A DNA stretch of 64,000 bases, taken from assembly GCF_002994745.2 (NCBI RefSeq), contig NC_037088.1, positions 45,562,911-45,626,910 on the forward strand, in the 5' to 3' direction. Origin of the DNA: Rosa chinensis (lineage: Eukaryota > Streptophyta > Magnoliopsida > Rosales > Rosaceae). A program made the translations under genes and the position numbers. Shown here piece after piece: positions 47,401 to 58,770 of this stretch. Position 1 is the stretch's first letter. Every line of letters begins with the position of its first letter. Under the pieces are notes generated by a model. That model saw nothing but the letters and a program-made list of their open reading frames with translations. It was not told the DNA's origin and searched no databases.

Positions 47401-50400
47401 CAACTAACCTCTGATAGAGAGCTCGATCAATAGGTACCTGATCTGGATACTCAGCTAAACAATGGTTCTGCTCAATAGGAGTGTCAATAGGTCTGCAATC
47501 CAACAAACCTGTCTCTGTCAGCAAATCAAGAACATACTTCCTCTGGCACAGATAGATTCCTTCTCTCCCCCTGGCTACCTCAATTCCTAAGAAGTACTTA
47601 AGTTCACCCAAGTCCTTCATCTCAAACTCAGAGGCTAGCTATCTCTGCAGTCTATCCATCTCAACAGTATCATTACCAGTGATTACCATATCATCCACAT
47701 AAATAATTAGAGCTGTTACCTTCCCTTGTTGATGCTTGAGAAACAAGGTATGGTCTGAGTTGCTCTGCCTGTAACCAACTGTTAACGTTTGGATCCGTTG
47801 GGGATCTAATTAACGTAAAGAAAGAGATAGAGAGATTGACACAAGATGTATAGTGGTTCGTCTCCCGCCTTAGCGGGAAACTACGTCCACTTGAATGTGT
47901 ACTAGTGTGTCGAGCCTTGCGGTCTAACAAGATTACAAGAGAAGTAATGGGATTGGATTGTGTTTAAGTGGGAGGAGGCATTCCTTTTATAGGGGAAGGA
48001 GGCTCCCTCATTTACATTTTCTTAGATGTGGGACTCAAAGCTACTATTCTAGTCTAGAGAAGCATATTGTGGAGGCAACTTGGCAAGGCCGGGAAGGTGG
48101 CTTCCCGGCGACTGATTTGCGACTTCCGGATACCGTAGCGTAGCTTGAACATAGGGCTACAAGATGCAAGTAGCGGTTGGATCCCATGAGAGTGTTGTTT
48201 ATGCGTGGTGAGGTAGCAAACTAGCCTTGCTAGTAGAGGTATCTACACCAACCTTCCGCATAAACTGTGAAAATCTTCCAAACCAAGCACGTGATGACTG
48301 TTTGAGACCATACAGAGATTTTCTCAATCTACAGACAAAATCACCAAGAGAAGCAACTACATACCCAGGTGGAAGGCTCATGTACACTTCCTCGGCTAAC
48401 TCTCCATGAAGAAATGCATTCTTGACATCAAACTGTCGGAGTGGCCAGTTTAAACTAGCAGCAAATGAGAGCAGAACCCGAATAGTGTTCATCTTGGCAG
48501 CAGGGGAAAATGTTTCATGATAGTCTATACCATATGTCTGAGTAAACCCCTTTGCTACAAGGCGTGCTTTGTACCGATTCACTGATCCATCTGCATTATG
48601 TTTCACAGTAAACACCCAACGACAACCTACAGCCTTCTTGCCTTGTGGTGGAGGCACAAGTTGCCAAGTATTGTTCTTCTGCAACGCCTCCATCTCTTCC
48701 TCCATTGCCTTCCTCCACTTTGGATCCCCCAATGCATCCTGCACTTTGTTAGGTACTGATACAGCAGATATTTGATTCACAAATGATTCATATGACTTAG
48801 ACAATCTCCTAGTGGACATATAATTAGCTATTGGGTATTTTGATTTGGCAGTAAGAGTAGGTTCATATCTTTTGACTGATTTACCCCGAGTGATCCTATT
48901 TGGTAACACATATTGCTCAACACTAGACTCACTACTACTAGTACTAGTGGGTGGACATACCTCAAATGAGTGATCTTCCGTACCAAGAAGCTGTGGGTCA
49001 GGGGTAGAAGCGATGGCAGGAGGGGCAGTCGTGTCTTCAACTTCATTTTCAGCCATAGGAACTGGTGCCTGGATGCTTGGAGCTACTGCTTCAAGAGGTG
49101 GCGGGCTGATGGTCTCAACTGGATCCGTCAAAATACCTCCTGCCTGTGTGACTTCTTCCTCTCCCTCTCCTCCTTCTGTTTCCTCCCCCTCTCCATGATA
49201 CAGCTCTTCAAAATATGAATTCTCCCCCTGAAGAGCTGTATCTGAAGTGGAAAAATAACTCATGTCTTCAAAGAAGGTAACGTCCATAGTGACATAGTAC
49301 TTCCTGGTAGGTGGATGATAGCACTTGTATCCCTTCTGATTCCCTCCATAACCAACAAAGACACACTTAAGCGCCCGGGCATCCACCTTAGACCTCTGGT
49401 TTTTAGGAACATGGACAAAGGCAACACAACCAAAGACACGAGCTGGAAGATTATGAAAGGAAGGTAAGGAGACATGAGATGCAAGAACCTCAAATGGAAT
49501 TTTTCCCTGAAGGACGCTAGATGGAAGACGATTAATAAGATGGGAGGAAGCCTGTACAGCATCGCCCCAAAGATACTTAGGCATATGAGCACTAAAGAGA
49601 ATGGCACGAGCCATATCAAGTAAATGACGGTTTTTCCTTTCAGACACTCCATTTTGTTCTGGTGTTTATGGACATGTAGTTTGGTGAACAATCCCATTGG
49701 TTGTAAAAAACTCTTGGAAAACATGATTAACATATTCCCCCCCATTGTCAGAACGAAGGACTTTAATGGTGCTATGGTATTGTGTTTGAACAAGAGTATG
49801 AAAAGTTTGAAAAGCTGGAAAAACTTCATCTTTGGTTTTTAGCAGAGCAACCCACGACAATCTTGTACAATCATTAATAAACAACACAAAGTATCTCATA
49901 CCCGACACAGTGGGTTCTCTAGATGGCCCCCAAACATCAGAATGAATCAACTCAAAAGGAGCAACACTTTTATTAGAAATACTAGGAAAATAAGTAGCAC
50001 GATGACTCTTGGCCAAAACACATGTTTCACAATGTAAACTAGACTCATCCACACCAATAAACAAAGTAGGCATGGTTTTTCTCATAAGACTAAAAGAGGG
50101 ATGCCCTAAGCGGCGATGCCACAACCAAATTTCACTTAGCTTATCAGAACTCGAAGTCAAAGCGGCGCGGGACTGTGCTCCTGGTTTCTCTCCTGCGTAT
50201 GTCTGATCCAGATGGAACAACCTGCCCCTCAGATACCCCCGACCAATTAGCTCCCTGGTGAGAAGATCCTAAAAAATCACATACATAGGAAAAAATGTTA
50301 CGGAGCATTTAGACTCAGTATTCAACTGGGGAACAGATATCAAATGGTGGGACAAGTCAGGCACAAATAACACATTATGAAGTTCTAAGGTAGGAGTAAT

Positions 50401-52854
50401 ACGAACTGATCCTGACCCTAACACAGGAAATGCCTCACCATTGGCATTGGTTACATAGGACACTGGTGGGGAAGACAATTCAGTAAAATATGATTTGTCA
50501 TAAGTCATATGATCGGAGGCACCAGAATCAATAATCCATGTATCAGAACCAACAAAATTAGAAACCTTTAACGCCATATCAATTTTACCTCGACCAGCTA
50601 TAGAGGCTGTAGGAGTAACTCCACCTGCTGTATGATGATCTTGGCCAACTACTCTATAGAAATCTGGTTCTTGGACCAATTGAACAGTAGCTGCTTTCGC
50701 CTTAGGACGATAACCTTGCTTTTTAGGTTTAAGGTATGGATTCAACTTCCAACAAGTCTCCCGAACATGCCCAAGGTCATTGCAATAAGAACACTGAGGA
50801 CGAGGGCGGTTGGTGAAGCCTTATGGGAAACCTTGCTGATAAAGTGGGGCTGAACTCTGCTGCTGGAGGAAAGGTGCCGGTGACTTGGCCTGAATGGCTA
50901 GGCTAGATACTTCAACCTGTGCATGTTTGACACTTTCCTGTTGGGACTCATCCTTGCGGATGTATGTAAAGGCTGTGGTCAAACTAGGAGGGTCTGTCAT
51001 TCTAAGCAATTCTCCCTTGGCACTGCTATGCTTCTCATCAAACCCTCTCAGGACTCAGGAATACATGAACCCTTTCTAGCTCCTTCTCCTTCTGGTACCA
51101 CACCAGATCTTCCTGATTCTTGATCTTGCAAGGACTCTTCTGATCAATTTCAGCCCATACATTCTTCAGCTTGGTGAAATACACAGCTATTGGTTGTCCA
51201 TTCTGTTGCATACTAGCAGCTTTACACATCAATTCATGAACCTGTATAAAATCAGACTCGTTGGTATACAAATCCCCCAATGTCTTCCATATCGCCTCAG
51301 CAGTTTCACATTCCTCCACCATCTGTAGCACATCATCAGTCATGGTGCGAAATAGAATTGACATTACCAGCCCATCATCATCTGCCCATTTAGCATAGGC
51401 ATCCACATCATCTTCACTGGGAGCCTTGATTGTTCCAGTCACATACCCCATTTTGTGTATTCCACGGAGATAAACTGACATAATCTTCTTCCATGTTCGA
51501 AAATTGGTACCAGTGAGTTTGGTACCTCCGAAAGAACCACCTTCTGAGCTCTTGACAGAGACCTCAACCTTCTGTACCTCATTGTCCTTAGAACCCTGAC
51601 TTTCACTGTCATCACCACCCATTGCAATAATACAATAGAAAATATACGAATCCCAAAGTACGCAGCGGAAATAAACAAATAGTAACAGTTTTTTTTTTTT
51701 TTTTGGGGAACCTGGTTGACTGTGGACCGAGTTGGGACAAGGGGACTCACTGATGTAGGCGAGTTGACTCACTGAAGGATGCGGGTTGACTCACTGAAGG
51801 AGGCGGGTCGAGATAGATGCGGGGGAGATCGAGAGCGATCGATCTGGAGGTGAGGATCGATCGTCGGTTTGGGCTGGAGGGCCGAACCGGCTGGATGACG
51901 CACCGGGGAAGGACGAACCTCGAAGGGGATCAGAGTCGTCTGAATCGAACCGGAACGGAGTCGTCTGGATTTGTCGGAGTGCTGCCGTGAACTGGGCAGT
52001 GACGCCAGAACGAAGAACCTGACGTGATGCAGCCGTGAACTGGGCAGCGACGCCGAATCTGGAAAAACAACAGGTCTGGTTCAAAAAACGATCTGGGAAC
52101 CAGCGGGTCTTTGTCTGGTGCAGACGATCTGGTGTAGACGATGGGACCGGTCTGGTGCAGACGATCTGGTGCAGACGATGGGGCCCAAACTGGAGGAAAG
52201 GGTGTCGCCGAAGTCAAAGAAGAAGACACTGGTCGTTCTTTGACGGGCGCCTAGGGTGCAGACAAACGATGATGATAGTCTGGAATTTAAGACAAAGAGA
52301 CAAAGTCCTCTTGGATCTTTGCTCTGATACCAAGTCAAAAAGAACAAGGTTGAGAGAATAAATTTCTGATATATTATCACACCCATTCTGTGGTGTATAT
52401 AAACAGATTACAATCGTACTACAACCGTACTACACAACATATACAAGGTAAGTAATTACAACAATATATTCTCTTGTAGTCTATTCCTAATAGGGAACGA
52501 TGACTCACACTAACAACAATAACATCCAAAATCCCCTATATTATACCAATAGCCGAGTAACAATAAAAAAAAAGAACAAAAAACCAAGATGAAATGTTTC
52601 ACCAAAAGAACAAAAAATGCAAACCAAATTAATGAAGAACAAAATAAAGATACTTCAACTCCATATCAAACACCCAAGAATAGCACAAAAGCAATACAAA
52701 AGTACTCCACCTTTTTAACAGCAATAATTCTTCCAGAATCATGTATTGCCTTGTACACACGGCCACCGACACTTTCTATAATACGGAAGTCCAAGCCGAA
52801 GTCGATCTGAGGTGGTGGGAGTTCTAAGAGTTTTGGAAGGAAAGATCTGAACAT
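41011..52854 (-). CDS. ANP/NPK1-like MAP kinase kinase kinase homologue lacking HRD and APE motifs (putative pseudokinase)
   Basis: Ten exons on the minus strand: 52854-52711, 46054-46019, 45075-45016, 42829-42728, 42634-42554, 42421-42356, 42243-42164, 41975-41829, 41691-41649, 41469-41011. All junctions are GT-AG and all phases match, giving about 405 residues and no stop. Motifs in order: a degraded glycine loop (ESVGGRVYKA), the ATP lysine (IIAVKK), the helix C Glu (KKLEDEVRNLQLLSHPNIV), YLGT, catalytic loop IVHGNIK where active kinases have HRDIK, DFG intact (IKLADFG), then a short unusual segment (SNLLGAQSSSGYRHSVEIF) in place of the activation loop with GTPYWMAPE, then ADIWCVGCIMIELTTGKDPW and HPFLNP. 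The HRD Asp and the APE motif are missing, so phosphotransfer is unlikely. The C-terminal 150 residues are not a known domain. Intron 1 holds a copia element, intron 3 a Mutator-type element and a SINE. Confidence 0.72.
43373..43568 (-). mobile_element. tRNA-derived SINE in kinase intron 3
   Basis: Read in reverse: a head with GGCTTAGTGGTTCTTGCC (box A) and GGTTAGAACCC (box B), ending in a poly(A) run. A 13-bp perfect target duplication AGGAATGTAGTAA flanks it (43360-43372, 43569-43581). The 196-bp length is normal for plant SINEs. Confidence 0.9.
43689..44875. mobile_element. Mutator-type non-autonomous element in kinase intron 3
   Basis: Ends are inverted copies of about 80 bp starting GGCAGCAAATnCTC and including TTATTTTCCTGTC and GACCCATTCGTTTTATGACACC. 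Flanks AGACAACTC and AGACAACTT form a 9-bp target duplication with one mismatch. The 1.19 kb interior has no transposase, but has a (TA)n run at 44400-44432. Confidence 0.82.
45150..45262 (+). mobile_element. 5'-truncated SINE fragment in kinase intron 2
   Basis: Matches the body of the SINE at 11220-11430 (AAATCCCAAT, GGGGGAGGAAG, TTTGAGGA, CCGTGT) but lacks its tRNA-like head. Confidence 0.6.
46222..46525. repeat. 148-bp direct duplication in kinase intron 1
   Basis: GATCTCAACAAGAAAATG and the next 130 bp (including CTCCGGATGTACTGAGATATG) occur at 46241 and again at 46389, with few differences. The array ends just before the copia element. No coding content. Confidence 0.8.
46551..46733 (-). 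repeat. 3' LTR of the copia element (left copy)
   Basis: In element orientation it begins TGTTAGTGTGAG. It differs from the other LTR by A versus G in GGTAARTAAT. A short LTR of this size is normal for several copia lineages. Confidence 0.88.
46741..51622 (-). pseudogene. Gag-pol gene of the minus-strand copia element, multiple breaks
   Basis: Starts MGGDDSESQG at 51622. Order in element direction: gag (FRTWKKIMSVYLRG, 51510), zinc knuckle CSYCNDLGHVRETC (50795), protease IIDSGASDHM (50530), GAG-pre-integrase LWHRRLGHPSFSL (50120), integrase core (HSDVWGPS, 49940; RSDNGGEY, 49750), RT (YKARLVAKGFTQ, DVKNAFLHG, 48400-48600; YVDD near 47705), and RNase H (ARSSAEAEYRGM, 47090). Breaks visible: a frame change near 51040, stops near 50822, 50269 and 49667, an inserted solo LTR inside RT, a stop near 47640, a frame change near 47240 and a stop near 47108. 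Otherwise the protein is well conserved and colinear, so decay is recent. Confidence 0.88.
47780..48247 (-). mobile_element. Solo LTR inserted into the copia RT region
   Basis: 468 bp, TGTTAACG...GTATCTACA, flanked by the perfect 5-bp target duplication CCAAC (47775-47779, 48248-48252). Same family as 24571-25061. Its TATA box reads on the minus strand. No internal region remains, so it is the product of LTR-LTR recombination. Confidence 0.9.
52333..52515 (-). repeat. 5' LTR of the copia element (right copy)
   Basis: One base different from the left LTR. The primer-binding site is at its left edge. Confidence 0.88.
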
Positions 52855-54029
52855 CTCGATAATTATTTTGGGTTACTCTGGGTTTCTGATGGAGTACGTA
52901 CTATACTGGTCTTTGGTGTTGCGATATGTATATATAATTATATGAGTATTATCACAAATGGTACCTGAACTATACCTCAATATTATCGATGGTACCTGAA
53001 CTTCAATTTTGATCATAACCAGTACCCGAACTTTTCGATTTCATTTTAAATGGTACCTAGAGCCACCTCCGATCACTATTCCGACTAAAAACGGCATGGG
53101 AGGCGATCATAGTGATGATTTTTGATGATTTCGAGGGTTGCGATCATATATAGTGATGATTTTTTGGTAATAGACTTGTCTTGAATTTGTTTTTTTGTTT
53201 TTTGTTTTTTTAGATTTGGTTTTTTTGGCCGGAATAGTGATCGAATGTGGCCTTAGGTACCATTTAAAATGAAATCGAAAAGTTCAGGTACTGGTTGTGA
53301 TCAAAATTGAAGTTCAGGTACCATCGATAAAATAAAGGATAAGTTCAGGTACCATTTGTGATAAGGGCAACTCCAACCATAGGCACCATTTGGGGGTGCT
53401 ATTCTCATTTTAGCACCCCCTTGTTGCACTATTCATATAGGACTTAATTCTCATCTCCAACCATTAGACCTATATGGGGGTGTTATTTTCACTATTCTTG
53501 ACTAAAATATAATATAAGTATAATTTTGATGAATATTATATTAAAAATATGTTAATTTAATGAAATAAGGTAAAAAAAATAATTTAACATTTTATCATAA
53601 TATTTAAAAATTATTCTTATTATTTAATGAATTTAATTTTTAAAAATTATTCTTATTATTTAATGAATTTAAAAAAGGTTTTGAAATTTTTTTTTTTGTC
53701 GGCATATACGACAAAAGTGTCGGCACATACGACAAAGAATCTAACTATTTAGAAGATATTTTGATGTTTTGTGTCGGCATATATGCCAAACATACGAATT
53801 TCGATGTGATATCAGCGCCACGTGTCAATCTCTAATTGGTGGTCCTAATTACGGTCGAGTCTTCGTCCGCCACGTGTCATACATTATCTAATCAAAATAA
53901 ACTCAAACCGTCCATAAATATGGGGTCATTATCATCCTCATCTCTCACAAATTCACAAACACTTCTCATATCCAAATCATACAAATCTTTCTTTCTTTTC
54001 CGTTTTGATTTTGTCAAACCATTTCTGCA

Positions 54030-55358
54030 ATGAATCGTTTGACGAAATGGTTGCAGAAAGATCAAGAAGAGGCCGTCACGAGAAGCCGTCGACGAGCCTT
54101 GATGATGTCTGCTGCTGCCTTGCAAATCCAAACTCTGGAAGATGAGGATTCACAATGGGGTGGTTCTTCAGAAGGTCGTACCTATAAGGCCAGGGATCGA
54201 GAGCTGATGGATCTTCAACTCAAAGCTCAATACTTCACGGATCTGTGCAGGTATGAACCAAACATATTTCGCAGGCGATATAGAATGCAACCTTGGGTCT
54301 TTGACAAGATGATGAGCGATGTGGCCAACTACGACCCATATTTTGTTCAAACAAGAGATGCTTGTGGGAGACTCAGCTTATCCACTGAACAAAAGCTGAC
54401 ATGCGCCATGAGAATGCTCGCGTATGGCATCACAGCTGATTTCTGTGATGATTACCTAGATATTGCAAAGACCACTGCCATTGAGATTTTTGAGCACTTC
54501 ACAAAAGCAATCTGGAATGTGTACCATGAGACTTACCTCCGCCGACCAACACCAGCAGATTTGCGACGGCTGCTTGACAAAGCTGCAGAACGGGGATTCC
54601 CGGGGATGATCGGTAGCCTTGATTGTATGCATTGGCAGTGGAAAAATTGTCCCACCGGATGGGCAGGGCAGTATACTGGCTACAAGGGGAAACCCACAAT
54701 CATCTTAGAAGCGGTGGCCTCCTACGATACTTGGATTTAGCATGCCTTCTTCGGCCTTCCAGGTTCCCTGAATGATATTAACGTCCTTGGATGTTCACCT
54801 TTATTCAATGACGTATGCACCGGTGAAACCCCTGAAGTGAACTACCAGGTACATAATAGGCATTATCGTCAATGTTATTACCTAGTTGATGGCATATACC
54901 CTAAGTGGGGGTCATTTGTACAAGCAATCCGAAAACCGCAGACACAACATTTCACAAGGATGCAGGAAGCATACAGAAAAGACGTGGAGAGAGCATTTGG
55001 TATTCTCCAAGCTCGTTGGGCAATCATAAGAGGACCAGCTCGTGGGTGGAGTAAGGAGAACCTTCAATACATCATGATGACGTGCATTATCTTGCACAAT
55101 ATGATTGTTGAAGATGAGCATGATGAAGATGCAGCGCAGCCATTTGATCCGGATGATATCCCAACCAGACCAAGGAAAGCAGAGATATATAAGAGACCAG
55201 TAATGGACACCGATGTTGATCGCAATCCGCAACAACTAAATCAATTCTTGCGTCGTTATAGGGAGGTTAGATGTCCAGTGATGAATAAAAACCTCCAAGA
55301 CGATCTAATCGATCACCTATGGACCATGAAGTTACAAGCTAATCAGAACCACCAGTGA
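54030..55358 (+). pseudogene. PIF/Harbinger DDE transposase with one in-frame stop
   Basis: A single frame of 442 codons starting MNRLTKWLQK. The N-terminal part (residues 65-150) is helical (TDLCRYEPNIFRRRYRM). The catalytic core has D198 in GSLDCMHWQWKNCP, a second Asp in GLPGSLNDINVL (about residue 250), and a Glu in VERAFGILQARW (about residue 325), matching the plant PIF-type transposase family (PF04827/DDE_Tnp_4). A TAG at 54738-54740 interrupts the frame between the first two catalytic residues; the rest of the frame is open to a normal end at 55358. It would normally cut at the terminal repeats together with the Myb-like partner. Confidence 0.9.
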
Positions 55359-55605
55359 GCTTTTTTTTTTTTTTTTGTGCTTTCAATAAGTGGCCATGTT
55401 GTCATGATAAGTGGTCATGGCCTACTTTGGTTGTATTGTTGTGTGGTATGCTTTTACTTTGTGTTGTGTGCTTTTAATTTGTGTGGTGTGCTTTATTATG
55501 AAAATAAAAGTTCAATGCTTTTTTACGAAGATGATCTACTAAACAAAATAATTTTTATTATCATAAATTAAAACACAAACCATTCAAAACAACTAACAAT
55601 ATTCA

Positions 55606-56611
55606 TTACATCCAAGATGTCTCGCCAAGTGGATCATAAGTGGTCAAGGCTGTGTTGTCTCCTTCAGGGGGTGTAGGATCTTGAGATTGTTCCGGGATGC
55701 TTGAAGTTTCTGCCTCCTTATCAATTATTTGTTGTTGCTTCCTCTCCCAATAGCTCCTCTTTCTTGGGGTGAAAATTGATGGATCCACCTGCATCGTGCG
55801 AGCATCCTCAGCGCGTTGCTTAATTAGTTGACCTTCCTCAAACTGTCTTTGCCTTTGTTGGTACTCGCGTTCGGTTTGTTCATAATATTTCTGCATTTGA
55901 ACTCGTAGGCCATCCGCATCCTACTTATTGCCTTTTTTCTTAGCTAGCTTCTGTGCTTTTTGTCCTTGAGGACGTGCCTTTCTTGATGACGGAAGCTCAT
56001 CCTCGGTAGTGGTTGTTCAACCGTCATCCAAGTTGACATGATTAGGAACACTAAAGTGGGTGTTTTCCATTGATGGTGTTTTCCCAAACTTTTCCGTATT
56101 TTTCAAGTATTGCCAACAATGCTCAAACACAAAATCGCAACCTTCCGAGTCGTAGTACGTTGATTTAACATTCATGAGCTACATATAATATTAAGTAAAT
56201 AAAATATTAAAAAAAATATTGGCTTAGTATAAATCGATGAATAAACTATATATTGGACATTATTGAACTAAATGATAAATAAATCAATAATCATTATTGA
56301 ACATATTTCAATATAATTACCTCGTCCTCCATATTTTCGCCGCTTCTTCGTTGAAAGTGTTCGACCTTGTTAAGAGCTTGGCGCCACTTCATACATGCCG
56401 GACTTATTTTCTTCCAACGAGCGTGGCAACTAGAATGTGTTCTATCCATGCAACCGGCCGGTTTGTGAGCATTGTACTCCTCCGCCACACGACTCCACAA
56501 TAAGTCCGACTTTTGATCTTTTCCAACGCAACCATCACCCCCAACGGTGATCCAAGCTTGGCAAAGAATAACTTCTTCATTGTGCCTCCAAGAATCCCCT
56601 CTTGGAGCCAT
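55606..56611 (-). pseudogene. PIF/Harbinger Myb/SANT-like second protein, degenerate
   Basis: Exon 1 (56611 to about 56321) starts MAPRGDSWRHNEEVILCQAW and forms a trihelix Myb-like domain (W...W...W spacing, ending ARWKKISPACMKWRQALNKV). A GT donor follows GGAGGACGAG. Exon 2 begins after an AG near 56185 (LMNVKSTYYDSEGCDF) and ends at 55606 with ...PLGETSWM, containing a coiled coil (QRQRQFEEGQLIKQRAEDA). Two in-frame stops break exon 2 (near 56018 and near 55919). In active elements this protein binds the terminal repeats and imports the transposase. Confidence 0.82.
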
Positions 56612-57382
56612 TTTTTCCAAGACAAAAAAATAAAAGGAAGATATATTTAAGAACAAGAAGATGTAACAATGAATGGAAAATTGTGAAGGAGATGGAGGAT
56701 ATTTGGTGTGAGGAAATAGAAAAGAATGGGTAGGTATTTATAGAATTTCCTATAATTCACTGTTCCAACGGGTATATTTTTTCCCCCAATTTTCTGGTAA
56801 TTTTTTTTATTTTTTTGGAACAAAAATGAAATAATAACTCTTCAATTAATAAGAGCCATTCATCACTTTTTTCCAAATAATCTGAACCGTTGGATCTTGA
56901 ATAGATCCGTTACAGTAAAAAAAAAAAAAAAAGTGGTAACATCGGACCGTCCAAATTGATCAGTGCAACATCTGGACAGTGCATTTCATGACCGTTGGGG
57001 GTTCCAACGGTCACTAGGGGACAGCTGCGCAGGCGAGGGGCCCACGGCTGCAGACGGAAAGCTCTGAATTTTCTCTCTCCAGCGCGCGTTCCGCGCGTCC
57101 TGTCTCTTCCTTCTCCCTTTGGCGCGCGTTTCCTTCAATTTCTTCGTTCCGTGCGTTGGTTCGGCATGTGGGCTGAGACAGCAACGGGGCTGGCCCCCAT
57201 GCACAGTAATAAGTTCTGGTCTTGGAAAAGTCTCATATTTGAGACTACAAATGAGTCCAAGTCCTATATTTATAGGACTAGACCCCCCAAAAACAAAAGG
57301 TTGGAGATCCAAAGTCTCAAAATGGCCCAAAAATAGGTTTGGCACCCCAAGGTTGGAGTTGCCCTAATAACCCTAATTATAT

Positions 57383-57936
57383 ATATAGAAACACAAATAG
57401 ACATGTATGTTATCTATAGATACATATGTATACACACACATCAGAGACTCCCTGATCAAGCATTAGTCATACGCGGGGGTTGATTTGGCTGAGCTGTGAT
57501 CTTATAATTATCCATCATTGAATATCATGCTTTTCATTTCACTCGTGGGGGTTTCAACTACAAGTTTAATTTAAATTAAAAAACCATTAATTAAAAAAGG
57601 ATGGTTCTAGTTGGACCTCTAAATATGATATTTGGACTTCTAACTTTTTTCAATTATTAATAGATTTTGTCAAGTCATATGAAAGGACAAATAAAGACAA
57701 AAAGAAAAAATAAATAAATAAATCTTCTTGCCTCCCCCAAATATAATATTCAATTAAATTGTTTTTTTTTTCCTTTTTATGAAATTTCCTTATATTGCCT
57801 ATATAGTTTTATGATTTATCTAAAACAATTAAGTAAAGATAATAATTTCTATAGATGGCCTGTCATTTAATACAAAAATAAATTAAAAACAATATGATTT
57901 CAAATTTTCTTAAACTAAATTCATTAATATTATGAT
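57383..57936. other. No gene recognised
   Basis: AT-rich DNA between the split MITE and the next copia element, with no open frame or element ends. Confidence 0.5.
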
Positions 57937-58154
57937 TGTTCAAGGAAAACCTAATTTGTGTTTAGCCCAAACTCTAGGTTACTTGACCTAGTGGTAATAG
58001 GATTTAATTAGAAGGATCTAGAATCCTATTCAATGTAGAATTACTTTCCTTGTATGATTGAGATTCTATGCATTGTAATCCTCTATATAAAGAGGCCCCT
58101 ATTATCAATGAGAATACATAGCAAATTCCTCTCAAATTCAGTTTCTCTACAACA
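57937..58154 (+). repeat. 5' LTR
   Basis: TGTTCAAGG...CTACAACA, with TATA box TATATAAA at 58084-58091. Confidence 0.95.
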
Positions 58155-58770
58155 TGTTATCAGCACGAATCCCTAACCCTGAAATCCTAAATTCGTAGCC
58201 TTCAAATCCCAGAAACCACCGCCACCCACCTTGAAGATCTCAACTCCAGGAGTCCAGAACCGGCTGCCCCGCCCCCAGAACCGGCTGGAAAATATCCGAA
58301 CCGGCCACCGGAAGTATCGAAAGTCCCTCTGCCCGGTTCGATGCTTTCCTCCCAGCCAACTGCTACCAAACTTCACCAGCAGCTGTAGCCGGACCCCAGA
58401 TCACCGGAGACGAAAATTCATCACCGGAACTGGCCTAAATTTGACTGAACCGGCCACCTGAGCTCACCAGATCTGAACCGGCAGAAAGAAAGAAAGAAAG
58501 AAAAAAAGGGGATGAACCTGTGCAGCCCAAGCCCGCCAGCAGGCCCAGCGAAGCCCACGTGAAAGCCAAGCCGCTAGCCGCCAAGCCGCCAAGGTATCTG
58601 CCACGTCAGCTCCGATGCCACGTCAGCACCCCGGTCAACGACCGGTCAACACTTTTCTGGCGACTTTTCCGGCCACTTTCCGGCGACTTTTCCGGCCAAC
58701 TTCCCGGTGACTTTTTCGGTCAGCTACAGTAACTTTCCGGCGACCACTTTTCGGCCATCTTTTTAAGGAT

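Larger units (their letters stand above)
46551..52515 (-). mobile_element. Ty1/copia retrotransposon in kinase intron 1
   Basis: A 5,965-bp element on the same strand as the kinase gene. LTRs of 183 bp (46551-46733 and 52333-52515) differ at one base. Next to the right LTR the minus strand reads TGGTATCAGAGC, the standard initiator-Met tRNA primer site. Next to the left LTR it reads a purine tract GAGGGGGAG before TGTTAG. I could not find a matching 5-bp target duplication, so one edge may be off or altered. The interior is interrupted by a solo LTR (47780-48247). The element lengthens kinase intron 1 to about 6.7 kb. Confidence 0.9.
53365..57364 (+). mobile_element. PIF/Harbinger transposon, 4.0 kb
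   Basis: Inverted ends GGGCAACTCCAACC on both sides, continuing imperfectly for about 25 bp, with a 3-bp TAA target duplication (53362-53364, 57365-57367), the TWA target of the PIF/Harbinger group. It carries the two expected genes in convergent orientation: transposase (plus) and Myb-like protein (minus). Both contain stops, but the terminal repeats are intact. Confidence 0.93.
52944..57373. mobile_element. Mutator-type MITE split by a PIF/Harbinger element
   Basis: Outer ends are inverted repeats of about 150 bp: GAGTATTATCACAAATGGTACC on the left and GGGTTATTATCACAAATGGTACC (reversed) on the right, once the inner element is removed. TAATTATAT flanks it perfectly on both sides (52935-52943, 57374-57382), a 9-bp Mutator-type target duplication. 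Its own length is about 427 bp. It starts 90 bp upstream of the kinase-like start codon. Confidence 0.88.

Noticed and set aside
46546..52520. A 5-bp target duplication for the intronic copia element
   Set aside because: Flanks ATACG and ACAAT do not match at any nearby edge placement, so none is claimed.
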